DNA of 57,503 bases from Streptomyces chilikensis (GCF_001642695.1 NZ_LWCC02000122.1:1-57503); one strand, 5' to 3'. Positions 7,169-15,725 are shown, counted from the first letter of the stretch. Program-made: numbers and translations. Notes: generated by a model from the letters alone, not told the origin.

Positions 7169-7891
7169 ATGCCAGTGATCTGCGTCGGAGGCATGATCGG
7201 AACCGGCAAGACGAGCGTGGCCGAGGTGCTCGCCAAGGGCCTGGGAAGCCAGGTCTTCTACGAGAGCGTGGAGGACAACCCGATCCTTCCGCTCTTCTAC
7301 ACGGCGAGCCCGGAGGAGATCCTGGCGAAGCGCTACCCCTTCCTGCTCCAGCTCTACTTCCTGCAGACGCGGTTCGCCTCGATCAAGGAGGCGTACCGGC
7401 AGGACGACAACGTCCTCGACCGCTCCATCTACGAGGACTGGTACTTCGCCAAGGTCAATCACGACCTGGGCCGGATCAGCTCCCTCGAGATGCAGGTGTA
7501 CGAGGGGCTGCTCGACGAGATGATGCGCGAGATCGACGGCCTGCCGTACCGCAAGGCGCCCGACCTCATGGTCTACCTCAAGGCGGACTTCGGGACGGTC
7601 CTGCACCGCATCGGGCTGCGGGGCCGTGACTTCGAGCAGGACGAGGGCCTCGTCGAGTACTACAGGACGCTGTGGTCCGGCTACGACGACTGGGTGCACA
7701 AGCACTACTCGGCCAGCGAGGTCCTCGTCGTCGACATGGACCGCACGGACGTGGTGAACAACCCCGAGGACGCGGCCCGCGTGCTCCGGGAGGTGGAGGA
7801 GGCCCTCGCGGCGGTCAGGGAGCGGGGCGAGAGCCGCACCGTGCTGGTGCCTTCGCAGACCGCCGCCGAGCGGGTCGCCCGGACGGTGTGA
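7169..7891 (+). CDS. Deoxynucleoside kinase (dAK/dGK family)
   Basis: 240 residues. P-loop GGMIGTGKTS at 7-16, the DRSIYED (84-90) motif equivalent to the DRS/ERS motif, and an Arg-rich lid (GLRGRDFEQDEG, about 150-161) identify a deoxyadenosine/deoxyguanosine-kinase-type enzyme. It phosphorylates deoxynucleosides with ATP in the salvage pathway. Length is normal for the family. Start at 7169 has a GGGGAGAAGTGAG ribosome region. It appears to be monocistronic; the next gene is convergent. Confidence 0.9.
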   Translation: MPVICVGGMIGTGKTSVAEVLAKGLGSQVFYESVEDNPILPLFYTASPEEILAKRYPFLLQLYFLQTRFASIKEAYRQDDNVLDRSIYEDWYFAKVNHDLGRISSLEMQVYEGLLDEMMREIDGLPYRKAPDLMVYLKADFGTVLHRIGLRGRDFEQDEGLVEYYRTLWSGYDDWVHKHYSASEVLVVDMDRTDVVNNPEDAARVLREVEEALAAVRERGESRTVLVPSQTAAERVARTV

Positions 7892-7915
7892 CCCCCGCGC
7901 CGTTCCCCGGCCGGC

Positions 7916-8584
7916 TCAGGGGAGCAGGCGCCGCTCCTTGGCCGCGGCGACGGCGCCTGCCCGGTTGTCGACGCCGAGCTTGTCGTAGATGCGGCTGAGG
8001 TGGGTCTTCACGGTCGCCTCGCTGATGAACAGCGCGCGGGCGATCTCCCGGTTGGCCAGGCCCTGGGCGAGCTGGGCCAGGATGTCGAGCTCCCGGGCGG
8101 TGAGGGCCGGACGGGGAGCGCGCATCGCCGCGACCACGCGGCCGGCGATCGGCGCGGAGAGGGCGGTGCGGCCCTCCGCCGCGGCGCGGATCGCGGCGAA
8201 CAGCTCCTCCGGCCGCTCCGCCTTCAGGAGATAGCCGGTGGCGCCGGCCTCCAGCGCACGGGTGACGTCGGCGTCCGTGTCGTAGGTGGTGAGGACCAGG
8301 ACGCGCGGGGCGTCCGGCCGGGCGGTGATGCGGCGGGTGGCCTCGATGCCGTCCGTGCCGGGCCCGAGCTGGAGATCCATCAGCACGACGTGGGGCGCCA
8401 GCCGGCCCGCCAGGGCGACTGCCTCGTCACCGCCCGCGGCCTCGCCGACGACCTCGATGCCGGCGGCGCTGGAGAGCAGCGCGCGCAGCCCGGCCCGCAC
8501 GACGGCGTGGTCGTCGCAGACCAGCACGCGTGCGAGGGGGCCGGCGGGGGAGGGGCCGGGGGAGTTCGTCCCGGGAGGGGTCAT
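7916..8584 (-). CDS. senR: SenR-like response regulator (NarL/LuxR type)
   Basis: 222 residues. Receiver domain about 18-135, with the phospho-acceptor in VVLMDLQLG (D70) and acidic pair DD at 24-25. LuxR-type helix-turn-helix about 157-220 (LTARELDILAQLAQGLANRE and SEATVKTHLSRIYDKLGV). It overlaps the histidine kinase gene by four bases (start 8584, kinase stop 8581). Together with the divergent HbpS-like gene this matches the HbpS-SenS-SenR heme/redox sensing system known from Streptomyces reticuli and S. coelicolor. The symbol is assigned from this context. Confidence 0.85.
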   Translation of the reverse strand: MTPPGTNSPGPSPAGPLARVLVCDDHAVVRAGLRALLSSAAGIEVVGEAAGGDEAVALAGRLAPHVVLMDLQLGPGTDGIEATRRITARPDAPRVLVLTTYDTDADVTRALEAGATGYLLKAERPEELFAAIRAAAEGRTALSAPIAGRVVAAMRAPRPALTARELDILAQLAQGLANREIARALFISEATVKTHLSRIYDKLGVDNRAGAVAAAKERRLLP

Positions 8585-9810
8585 CGTGGCTCCGGAGCGG
8601 TGAGAGGGATCGAAGCGGTCAGCACGGTGCCCTCGCCGGGCGCGGACTCGACGGTGAGCGTGCCGCCGAACTGCGCGACGCGGGCGCGCATGGCGGGCAG
8701 CCCGTGCCCGCCCTCACGGCCGGGGGCCGGCAGGGCGCCCGGATCGAAGCCGCGGCCGTCGTCCGCGACGTCCAGGACCACCTGGTCGTCGAGGTAGCTG
8801 AGGGTGACGGCGGCACGTCCCGCCCCGGCGTGCCGCCGGACGTTCGCCAGCGCTCCCTGCGCGATGCGCAGCAGCGCGGCCTCGCCGCGGTCGGGCAGGG
8901 GGAGGGGAACGCCCTCCACGTGATGGCGCACGGTGAGGCCGTCCGCCGTCTCGCGCTCGGCGAGACGGCGCAGCGCGGCGGACAGCGAACCGCCGTCCGC
9001 CAGATCGGCCGGGGCCAGGTCGTGCACGAAACGGCGGGCCTCGGCCAGGTCGCGGCCGACGGCCCGGGCGGCCTCCCGGACGTGCTCGCGCGCCGCCGCG
9101 GGGTCGGTCGTCCACACCCGCTCGGCGGCCTGGAGCAGCATCTTCTGACTGGACAGTCCCTGCGCGAGGGTGTCGTGGATCTCCATCGACAACCGCTCGC
9201 GCTCGGCCAGCGCGCCCTCACGGCGTTCGGTGGCGGCGAGATCGCGCCGGGTGCGCACCAGGTCCTCGATCAGGGCCCGCCGCCGGTCCGCCTGCCGTTC
9301 CATGTGCAGGAAGACGCCGGTCATCAGGGCGGCCACGGCGGGCGGGGTGACCAGGACCGCGGGGTCGAGGCCGTCGCTCAGCCGTTGCAGCGACACCACG
9401 ACGAGCACGGTGAGCAGGCACGCCAGCGGAACGGCCGCGGCGGCCGGAAGGGAGCGCAGCGCCAGGATGAGCAACGGCGCCGCGCACCAGGCGAAGCTGG
9501 GCGCCAGCAGCGTCAGGACCGACCAGGCCGCCACCACGGCCACCAGCCAGGTGAGCGGCCGGGAGGCGGACCGGTCGCGCCCGCGCGCCGGACCGGCCAC
9601 CGGGCCGAGGGCGTACAGCAGGGCCAGCAGCGCCGCCGCCACGATCACCCCGGTCTCGCCGGGACCCAGGGGGTGGCGCATCAGGTAACGGGCGAGCGAG
9701 CCGCCCAGAAGGGCGTAGAAGGCGAGGTGCACCACCGGTCCGAGCCAGCGCGCGTCGGGATCCCCCGCCGGTTCCGGAGAGCCGGAGGGCCGGTGCCGTG
9801 TGTGCCGCAT
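8581..9810 (-). CDS. senS: SenS-like sensor histidine kinase
   Basis: 409 residues. About five hydrophobic segments span residues 25-170, followed by a coiled linker, a HisKA_3 dimerisation domain with the phosphorylated histidine in SMEIHDTLAQGLSSQ (H212), and an HATPase domain with DDGRGF and GGHGLPAMRARV. This is the class of membrane kinases that includes SenS, whose short extracellular loops contact the secreted heme-binding protein HbpS. Start at 9810 has an AGGA ribosome site. It is co-translated with the response regulator. Confidence 0.87.
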   Translation of the reverse strand: MRHTRHRPSGSPEPAGDPDARWLGPVVHLAFYALLGGSLARYLMRHPLGPGETGVIVAAALLALLYALGPVAGPARGRDRSASRPLTWLVAVVAAWSVLTLLAPSFAWCAAPLLILALRSLPAAAAVPLACLLTVLVVVSLQRLSDGLDPAVLVTPPAVAALMTGVFLHMERQADRRRALIEDLVRTRRDLAATERREGALAERERLSMEIHDTLAQGLSSQKMLLQAAERVWTTDPAAAREHVREAARAVGRDLAEARRFVHDLAPADLADGGSLSAALRRLAERETADGLTVRHHVEGVPLPLPDRGEAALLRIAQGALANVRRHAGAGRAAVTLSYLDDQVVLDVADDGRGFDPGALPAPGREGGHGLPAMRARVAQFGGTLTVESAPGEGTVLTASIPLTAPEPR

Positions 9811-10149
9811 GGGTGTTCCTCGCGTCCGCCTCCGGCCTCGCGGCCCTCGGCCTTCCTCGGGCTCGCGCCCGTGCTGCTGCCGCGTCACGGCCGGCTCCCC
9901 GGCGGATGGCCGTGGCCGCCGACGGGACGCCGGCCGAGCGGTCCGGCCGGGCCGGCGACCGCCGCCCCCTCCAGGTAAACCCGTGCGCGCGGCCGGCGCA
10001 TCAGCCGTTCGGATGACTTCTCCGTCGGCCGTCGGACCCGTCGTGACCAGCCGGAACGCCGACGCCCCCAGGCCCTCGGCGCTCCGAGGATGGAGACCGA
10101 GAGACCGGGGGCGAAGGCACCCCGGGCGACTGCCGAGGAGCTGTCCACC
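9811..10149. other. Divergent intergenic region, senS-like / hbpS-like
   Basis: 339 bases between the two divergent start codons, presumably holding both promoters. It is GC-rich; I could not identify convincing -10/-35 pairs or a strong dyad. No gene was seen inside it. Confidence 0.5.
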
Positions 10150-10698
10150 ATGACGAAGACGACCCTGCGCACCCGTGTCCTGCTCGGCACGGTCGCCGCC
10201 GCGGCCCTGGGCGCCGGAACGTTCGGCGCCGTGACCGCGAACGCCGCCGGCCCGGCGGCCGTCGCCGCGGCCGACGCGACGCAGAGCCGGAACACCACGC
10301 AGTCCACCCACCTCACGGCCGACGCCGCCGTCCGGGCCGCGCAGGCCGCGCTGGACGCGGCACAGGACGCGAACCACAAGGTGACGGTCGCCGTCGTGGA
10401 CCGCAACGGCAACACCGTCGTGACCCTGCGGGGCGACGGCGCCGGCCCCCAGTCCTACGAATCGGCGGTGCGCAAGGCGTACACGGCCGTCTCCTGGAAC
10501 GCCCCCACGTCGGAGCTCGCCGGACGACTGGCCCAGGCTCCGCACCTGAAGGACATCCCGAACACCCTCTTCCTCGCGGGCGGCGTCCCCGTCACCGCCA
10601 AGGGCGCGCCGATCGCGGGCATCGGCGTCGCCGGCGCACCCTCCGGCGACCTGGACGAGAAGTTCGCGCAGGCGGGCGTGGCCGCCCTCGCCAGGTGA
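10150..10698 (+). CDS. hbpS: HbpS-like secreted heme-binding protein (GlcG family)
   Basis: 182 residues. An N-terminal signal peptide (KTTLRTRVLLGTVAAAALGA, probable cleavage after ANA near residue 32) precedes a GlcG/HbpS domain: VTVAVVDRNGNTVVTLRGDG, AVRKAYTAVSWNAPT, LAGGVPV and a Gly-rich IAGIGVAGAPSG. In S. reticuli HbpS is an octameric extracellular heme and iron binder that modulates the kinase SenS. The gene is divergent from the SenS/SenR-like genes here, in the expected arrangement. Start at 10150 follows a GAGGAG ribosome site. Confidence 0.85.
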   Translation: MTKTTLRTRVLLGTVAAAALGAGTFGAVTANAAGPAAVAAADATQSRNTTQSTHLTADAAVRAAQAALDAAQDANHKVTVAVVDRNGNTVVTLRGDGAGPQSYESAVRKAYTAVSWNAPTSELAGRLAQAPHLKDIPNTLFLAGGVPVTAKGAPIAGIGVAGAPSGDLDEKFAQAGVAALAR

Positions 10699-10709
10699 AC
10701 CGCCGCGGC

Positions 10710-10735
10710 GGCGCACCGGCCCGCTCCGGTGCGCC
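10710..10735 (+). terminator. Hairpin terminator after hbpS
   Basis: GGCGCACCGG (10710-10719) and CCGGTGCGCC (10726-10735) form a perfect 10-bp stem with a 6-base loop, 11 bases after the stop codon. Confidence 0.65.
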
Positions 10736-10880
10736 ACCGCCCCGTTCGGCACCCGTCCGGGCGGCCCGCCGGCCACCGCACCGGCGCGCCTCCCGGCGGA
10801 CCGGGCGCACCGCCGATATGCGCTTGCGTGTCCGCGTCATTCGCGCCAACGTCGCCCGGAACCGGACGAAGGAAGAGAAG

Positions 10881-11294
10881 ATGACCCCGCGGACCCACCC
10901 CGTCGACCACGAACTGATCCAGGCCGCGGCCGACGTCGCGCGCACCCGGTGCCGGGGCGACAACCACACCATGGCAGCCGCGGCCCGCGCCCGGGACGGC
11001 CGCGTCATCACCGCCGTGAACGCCTACCACTTCACCGGCGGACCCTGCGCGGAACTGGTCCTCATCGGGGCGGCGGCCGCCCAGGGCGCCTACGAGCTGC
11101 ACACGATCGTCGCGGTGGGCGACCGCGACCGCGGGATCGTCCCCCCGTGCGGCCGGTGCCGCCAGGTCCTCCTCGACTACTTCCCGGCCCTCGGGGTCAT
11201 CGTCGGCGACGGCGACCGCGTCCGGACCGTCCCCGTCGCCGACCTGCTGCCCGAGAGCTACGTCTGGGCCGACCACCAGCTCGACGCCGGATGA
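10881..11294 (+). CDS. Cytidine deaminase family protein, blasticidin-S-deaminase-like
   Basis: 137 residues with both zinc motifs of the cytidine deaminase superfamily: PCAELVLIG (C56, A57, catalytic E58) and PCGRCRQVLLDY (C90, C93). The small size and the PCGRCRQVLLD sequence resemble blasticidin S deaminase and short tetrameric cytidine deaminases. It could salvage cytidine or detoxify a nucleoside antibiotic. The start at 10881 was chosen for its GGAAGAGAAG ribosome site; an upstream in-frame ATG at 10818 is less likely. Confidence 0.85.
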   Translation: MTPRTHPVDHELIQAAADVARTRCRGDNHTMAAAARARDGRVITAVNAYHFTGGPCAELVLIGAAAAQGAYELHTIVAVGDRDRGIVPPCGRCRQVLLDYFPALGVIVGDGDRVRTVPVADLLPESYVWADHQLDAG

Positions 11295-11298
11295 ACCG

Positions 11299-11312
11299 CG
11301 CCCCTCGGGGCG
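11299..11312. terminator. Short convergent hairpin
   Basis: CGCCCC-TC-GGGGCG lies in the 28-base gap between two convergent genes. It is small but well placed to end both transcripts. Confidence 0.35.
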
Positions 11313-11322
11313 GACCGGCGCC

Positions 11323-11766
11323 TCAGCGCCACGCGTCCACCGTCGCGGCCGCCCAGGCCTTGACGCGGTCCGTGAAATCCGGGGAGGGGAACGTCCCGTC
11401 CACGGCGACGTCGTGGACGGTGACGGAGAAACGGGATCGCGGCGCGTCCCGGTGCGGCAGGGCCGGGTCCCGGACGCCGGGCGAAGGCCTGCCCCTCACA
11501 CGGTGGGAATTGCCGCGGCGAGCCCGGCCGACGAGCCGGTTCACCTCGTCGAGGCCGCCCTCGAGGTACGCGTGCAGGATCTCCCGGGCCGCCGCGCCGT
11601 CGTCGGGGAGCCGGCTGGGGTGCTGGAGCAGGAAGCAGGAGACCGAGACGCCGTGCAGCGGACCCCACGGCGCCCGGCGCGAATGGTCCAGCGCGAGCAG
11701 GACGTCGAACAGTTCGCCACAGGACCGCGGGCCCGCCGGGGCGCCGCACTCCGCGCAGGATTCCAT
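11323..11766 (-). CDS. DUF5946-like protein with N-terminal zinc-finger-like cysteines
   Basis: 147 residues. It begins with a CAECGAPAGPRSC cluster (possible zinc site), followed by LFDVLLALDHSRRAPWGPLH and SVSCFLLQHPSRLPDDG, a pattern I associate with the actinobacterial DUF5946 family. The C-terminal half contains VTVHDVAVDGTF and DRVKAWAAATVDAWR. No catalytic function is recognisable. The start at 11766 has a strong GAGGGAAGG ribosome site. It is probably monocistronic or follows the YdeI-like gene. Confidence 0.7.
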   Translation of the reverse strand: MESCAECGAPAGPRSCGELFDVLLALDHSRRAPWGPLHGVSVSCFLLQHPSRLPDDGAAAREILHAYLEGGLDEVNRLVGRARRGNSHRVRGRPSPGVRDPALPHRDAPRSRFSVTVHDVAVDGTFPSPDFTDRVKAWAAATVDAWR

Positions 11767-11882
11767 GCCTTCCCTCTGTTCCCCGCACCGTGTTCCCCGC
11801 ACCACCGCGCAGCCACCGCTCCGGCCGTGGCCCGGGTCGCCGGCGGACCCGCCGCGCACGTCCCGCGTTCCTCCGCGGGATG

Positions 11883-12467
11883 TCACCCTTCGCCCGCCTG
11901 CCGCCCCTGCGCCAGGTCCCGTACCGCCCGCTCCAGCCGCGTCCGCCGGGTCCTTGGCGTCGCGGCCCGGAGCAGCGGGAGCACCACGAGGTAGCGGGCG
12001 GTCCGGTCGAGCGCGTCGAACGCCGCACGCGCCGCCGGGTCCGCGGCGAGGGCCGCGGCGAGGTCGTCCGGGACGGCAGCCGTCGCCTGCGACGCGTACG
12101 CGCGGTCCCAGCGGCCGTCCTCCCGGGCCCGCCGGACCTCGGCGAGGCCGGGCTCCCGCATCCGGCCCGCCGCCGCCAGCGCCGCGACCTTCTCGACGTT
12201 CACCCGCGACCACAGGCTCCTCGGTCGCCGCGGCCCGTACTTCTGCAGGTAGTACCGCTCGTCCAGCCCCCGGCGCCGCCCGGAGATCCAGCCCCAGCAC
12301 AGCCCGACGTCGACCAGCTCGTCACCCGTGACCGACGCGATTCCCGACGCCTTCCTCGCCACCCTGACCCACACGCCCTCGCGGCGGGTGTGGTGCTCGG
12401 CCAGCCAGTCGTCGAAGGCCGCCGCGTCCGGGAACGCGAGGACCTCCGCCCCGTCGAGTTCGTCCAT
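11883..12467 (-). CDS. YdeI/OmpD-associated family protein
   Basis: 194 residues. The segments EVLAFPDAAAFDDWLAEHHT, GVWVRVARKASG, GLCWGWISGRRRGLDERYYL and RRPRSLWSRVNVEKV are typical of the YdeI/OmpD-associated family, small cytoplasmic proteins linked in a few bacteria to resistance against cationic peptides. The biochemical role is unknown. The start at 12467 gives the usual family N terminus (MDELDGAEVLAF). The opposite-strand TetR gene begins 190 bases upstream. Confidence 0.85.
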   Translation of the reverse strand: MDELDGAEVLAFPDAAAFDDWLAEHHTRREGVWVRVARKASGIASVTGDELVDVGLCWGWISGRRRGLDERYYLQKYGPRRPRSLWSRVNVEKVAALAAAGRMREPGLAEVRRAREDGRWDRAYASQATAAVPDDLAAALAADPAARAAFDALDRTARYLVVLPLLRAATPRTRRTRLERAVRDLAQGRQAGEG

Positions 12468-12620
12468 GCCGGCCAGGCTAGCCCGGCCACCCCTGGCGGA
12501 CCTCACCGTCAGCCGTCGTAGCGGGCACGGGCCCTCGCCGCCGGAATCGCCCGGCGGCTGTGTCCCACCCCGGGTGTGACGCGCGAAGTGCGGCACGTCG
12601 TGACGCGTGAACGACTCGCG

Positions 12621-12658
12621 TGAGACATTCATGTCTCATTCGGTTTACCCTTGACTCA
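12621..12658 (+). promoter_or_regulatory. TetR operator and probable leaderless promoter
   Basis: An 18-bp palindrome TGAGACATTCATGTCTCA (12621-12638; perfect 8-bp arms, 2-bp centre) lies just upstream of the TetR gene. A -10-like TACCCT (12646-12651) is placed six bases before the ATG at 12658, so transcription probably begins at or next to the start codon. No ribosome site is present, consistent with a leaderless message. The palindrome overlaps the -35 region, as expected for autorepression. Confidence 0.7.
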
Positions 12659-13209
12659 TGACTGTGGACCGCGATCATCTGCTGCGCGCCGCCGCCGACC
12701 TGCTGGCGCACCGCTCCACCGCGACCATGGGGGAGGTCGCCCGGAGCGCGGGGGTCAGTCGCGCCACGCTGAACCGGCACTTCGCCGGGCGCGACGCCCT
12801 GGTGCGGGCCTTGGAGGAACTGGGCATCGCCGAGTGCGAGGCCGCGCTGGACGCGGCGCGCCCCGAGGAGGGGCCGGCCGCCGACGCGCTGCGCCGCCTG
12901 GTCCGTGCGATCGAGCCCTGCGCGGGCCTGCTGTCCTTCCTCTACTCCGAGAACCAGCTCTTCGAGGGCGAGGAGCAGAACGCGGGCTGGTCCCGCATCG
13001 ACGAGCGCCTGATGGCCTTGTTCCGCCGGGGGCAGGAGAGCGGGGAGTTCCGCGTCGAGCTGAGCGCGGTGTGGCTCACCGAGGCCCTCTACGGCCTGGT
13101 GGCCGCCGGCAGCTGGACCGTCGCGGGCGGCCGGGTGGCCCGCAACGACTTCACCCCCATGGTCACCGAGCTGCTGCTCGGCGGCGTGCTGCGCAAGGAG
13201 ACGCCGTGA
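12658..13209 (+). CDS. TetR-family regulator of the adjacent efflux pump
   Basis: 183 residues. The N-terminal helix-turn-helix is short and complete: ATMGEVARSAGVSRATLNRHF (about 22-42), followed by a helical ligand domain. The gene overlaps the DHA2 transporter by four bases (GTGA), the standard layout of a drug-responsive repressor and its efflux pump. An 18-bp palindrome 20 bases upstream is the likely operator. Confidence 0.92.
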   Translation: MTVDRDHLLRAAADLLAHRSTATMGEVARSAGVSRATLNRHFAGRDALVRALEELGIAECEAALDAARPEEGPAADALRRLVRAIEPCAGLLSFLYSENQLFEGEEQNAGWSRIDERLMALFRRGQESGEFRVELSAVWLTEALYGLVAAGSWTVAGGRVARNDFTPMVTELLLGGVLRKETP

Positions 13210-14738
13210 CCGGCACCCTGCACACGACCGGGCGGGAGGACGTGCGCAAGGGCCCGGGCCGCTGGATGGCCCTGGGCGTGCTGGTCCTCGCCGTGCTGCT
13301 GGTGGCGGTGGACGCCACCGTCCTGGGGCTGGCCACGCCCTACCTCGGCGAGGACCTGCAGCCGTCGGGCACCCAGTTGCTGTGGATCGGCGACGCCTAC
13401 TCGTTCGTCCTCGCGGGTCTGCTCGTCTCCATGGGCAGCCTCGGTGACCGGATCGGCCGCAAGCGTCTGCTGCTGACGGGCGCGACGGCCTTCGGCCTGA
13501 TCTCGGTGCTCAACGCCTACGCGCAGACGCCCGGGACGATGATCGTGGCCCGCGCCCTGCTGGGGGTCGCCGGCGCGACACTGATGCCGTCGACGCTCGC
13601 CCTGATCCGCAACCTGTTCCACGACCCGCGGGAACGCAGTCTCGCCATCGGCATCTGGAGCGCCGCGGCCTCCGCGGGCATGGCGATCGGCCCGATCGCC
13701 GGCGGCGCGCTGCTGGAGCACTTCTGGTGGGGATCGGTGTTCCTGATCAACCTGCCGGTGATGGCCCTGCTGGTCGTGGTGGGTATGAAGACGCTGCCGG
13801 AGTCCCGCAACCCCTCGCCGGGGCCGTGGGACCTGCCGAGCGTCCTGCTGTCGATGGCGGGCATGATCGGTGTCGTCTACGCGGTCAAGGAGGCCGCCGC
13901 CGCGGGGTTCTCCTGGCCGGTGCCGGCGGCGGCCGTCGCGGGCGCGGCGGCGCTCCGGGCGTTCGTCCGCCGCCAGCGCAGCTTGCCGGTTCCGGTGGTG
14001 GACGTGCGGCTGTTCCGCAGCCGCGGTTTCAGCGGCGCCGTCCTGTCGGACCTGCTGACCGTCCTCGGCCTGTCCGGGCTGCTGTTCTTCCTGTCCCAGT
14101 ACCTGCAGCTGGTGCAGGAGCGGCGGCCCATCGAGGCGGGCCTCGCCGAACTGCCGGCCGCGGTCGGCGCGGTGGCGGCCGGCCTGGTCGCCGGTGCCGC
14201 GGCACGGCGCTTCTCGGTGCGTGTGGTCGTCGCCGGCGGGCTGGCCATGATCGGCCTGGCGCTGGCCGTGCTGACCACGCTCGGCCGGACCACCGGCTAC
14301 CCGTTGATCGGCGTCGTCCTGCTGGTCGTCGGATTCGGCGCGGGCGTGGCGTTCACCGTCACCTCGGACGTCATCCTCACCGCCGTCCCCAAGGAGCAGG
14401 CCGGGGCCGCCGCCGCCGTCTCGGAGACGGCGTACGAGCTGGGCACCGCACTGGGCATCGCCCTGCTGGGCTCCGTCGTCACCAACGTCTACCAGGGCTT
14501 CACCGGCCCGGCCGGAACCCCGGAGGCGGCGCACGATTCCCTCGCCGGCGCGGTCGTCGCCGCCGAGCACCTGCCCGGCGAGACGGCCGGCGAACTGCTC
14601 CACGCCGCCCGGGAGGCCTTCGTCGACGGCGTCGCCCTCGCCGCCGGGTTCGGCGCGGCTCTCCTGCTGCTCGCCTCGGCAGCCGCGTTCTTCCTCCTCC
14701 GCGGCCAGAAGCTGGCCGACGGCCCGGTGCGGCACTGA
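13206..14738 (+). CDS. MFS drug transporter, DHA2 (14-helix) family
   Basis: 510 residues with about 14 hydrophobic segments. The DHA2 signature is visible: LVAVDATVLGLATPYLGEDL in helix 1 region, GSLGDRIGRKRLLLTG (motif A) and GIWSAAASAGMAIGPIAGG (motif C). Members export hydrophobic cations and antibiotics using the proton gradient. It starts with GTG at 13206, overlapping the TetR stop, so repressor and pump are co-transcribed. Confidence 0.93.
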   Translation: MTGTLHTTGREDVRKGPGRWMALGVLVLAVLLVAVDATVLGLATPYLGEDLQPSGTQLLWIGDAYSFVLAGLLVSMGSLGDRIGRKRLLLTGATAFGLISVLNAYAQTPGTMIVARALLGVAGATLMPSTLALIRNLFHDPRERSLAIGIWSAAASAGMAIGPIAGGALLEHFWWGSVFLINLPVMALLVVVGMKTLPESRNPSPGPWDLPSVLLSMAGMIGVVYAVKEAAAAGFSWPVPAAAVAGAAALRAFVRRQRSLPVPVVDVRLFRSRGFSGAVLSDLLTVLGLSGLLFFLSQYLQLVQERRPIEAGLAELPAAVGAVAAGLVAGAAARRFSVRVVVAGGLAMIGLALAVLTTLGRTTGYPLIGVVLLVVGFGAGVAFTVTSDVILTAVPKEQAGAAAAVSETAYELGTALGIALLGSVVTNVYQGFTGPAGTPEAAHDSLAGAVVAAEHLPGETAGELLHAAREAFVDGVALAAGFGAALLLLASAAAFFLLRGQKLADGPVRH

Positions 14739-14742
14739 GGAA

Positions 14743-14805
14743 CGGGACGACCGCGGCCGCTCGGGTCCGCCCGCCGGGGGGCCGCGTGCGGCGCGGCTCG
14801 TCCCG
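14743..14805 (+). terminator. Long hairpin after the efflux gene
   Basis: CGGGACGA (14743-14750) pairs with TCGTCCCG (14798-14805), and inner CCGCG pairs with CGCGG with one bulge. It lies directly behind the stop codon at 14738 and is a plausible terminator. Confidence 0.45.
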
Positions 14806-14960
14806 GCGCGCACCCGCACGCGGATAAATCGGTTCCCCCAGGTCACCGCCGGCACGACACTTGCCTGAACCGCGGCGCCCGCGCCGGGCGGGCCCCCCGG
14901 CCCTGCCCGCGCGCCCGCCGACGGACGTCCGTCCCGCGACCCGACCTGGAGCCACCCGCC

Positions 14961-15725
14961 GTGACCGCACCCGGCCTCGCCGCCCTCAACAGCGCGACGA
15001 AGTACCCGAGCATCCCCACCTACCACCGCCTCGACCCCGGGAACGGCAGCCTCCTCGAGGAGCACACCCCCTTCACGGGCGACGTCCTCCTCACCGAGAA
15101 GGTCGACGGCACCAACGGGCGGATCGTCCTGCTCCCCGACGGCGACTACCTCATCGGCTCGCGCGAGGAACTCCTCCACGCGAAGGGCGACCGCGTCCAC
15201 AACCCCGCCCTCGGCATCGTCGACGAGCTGAGGCCGCTCGCCGACCGGCTCGGGCCCCGCGACGCGGACGGCCGCATCGCCGTGTTCTTCCTCGAGGTGT
15301 ACGGCCGCAGGATCGGCGGCGCGGCCAAGCAGTACACCGGCGGGAACGGCGTCGGCCACCGGCTCTTCGACGTCGCGTTCGTCCGGCCCGACGTCCTCGA
15401 CCGGAGTCCCGGACAGATAGCGTCCTGGCGTGACGACGGCGGCCAGGACTTCGGCGACGAGGCCGCCCTCCAGCGGATCGCCGCCACCGACGGCATCCCC
15501 CTCGTCCCACGCCTCGCGACGATCCCCGGCGGCCGGCTCCCCGCAACCGTCGACGGCATGGCGGCCCTCCTCGCCGAGCGCCTGCCCGCCACCCGGGTCG
15601 CCCTGGACGACGGCGCCGGCGGCACCCCGGAAGGCATCGTGCTGCGCACCCCCGACCGGTCCGTCATCGCCAAGGCCCGCTTCCAGGACTACGCCCGGAC
15701 CGCGAAGCGCCGCGCACGCCGCTGA
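14961..15725 (+). CDS. RNA ligase family protein (Rnl2-like)
   Basis: 254 residues. The nucleotidyl-lysine motif I is LTEKVDGTNGRI (K47), and later EVYGRRIGGAAKQYTG plus a motif IV/V-like EGIVLRTPDRSVIAKAR are present, matching the T4 Rnl2/DNA-ligase nucleotidyltransferase core. It lacks a separate C-terminal domain. Such enzymes seal nicks in RNA using ATP. The start is GTG at 14961 with a GGAG ribosome site. No RNA-repair partner (kinase-phosphatase, RtcB or tRNA gene) is nearby, so its substrate is unknown. Confidence 0.83.
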   Translation: MTAPGLAALNSATKYPSIPTYHRLDPGNGSLLEEHTPFTGDVLLTEKVDGTNGRIVLLPDGDYLIGSREELLHAKGDRVHNPALGIVDELRPLADRLGPRDADGRIAVFFLEVYGRRIGGAAKQYTGGNGVGHRLFDVAFVRPDVLDRSPGQIASWRDDGGQDFGDEAALQRIAATDGIPLVPRLATIPGGRLPATVDGMAALLAERLPATRVALDDGAGGTPEGIVLRTPDRSVIAKARFQDYARTAKRRARR

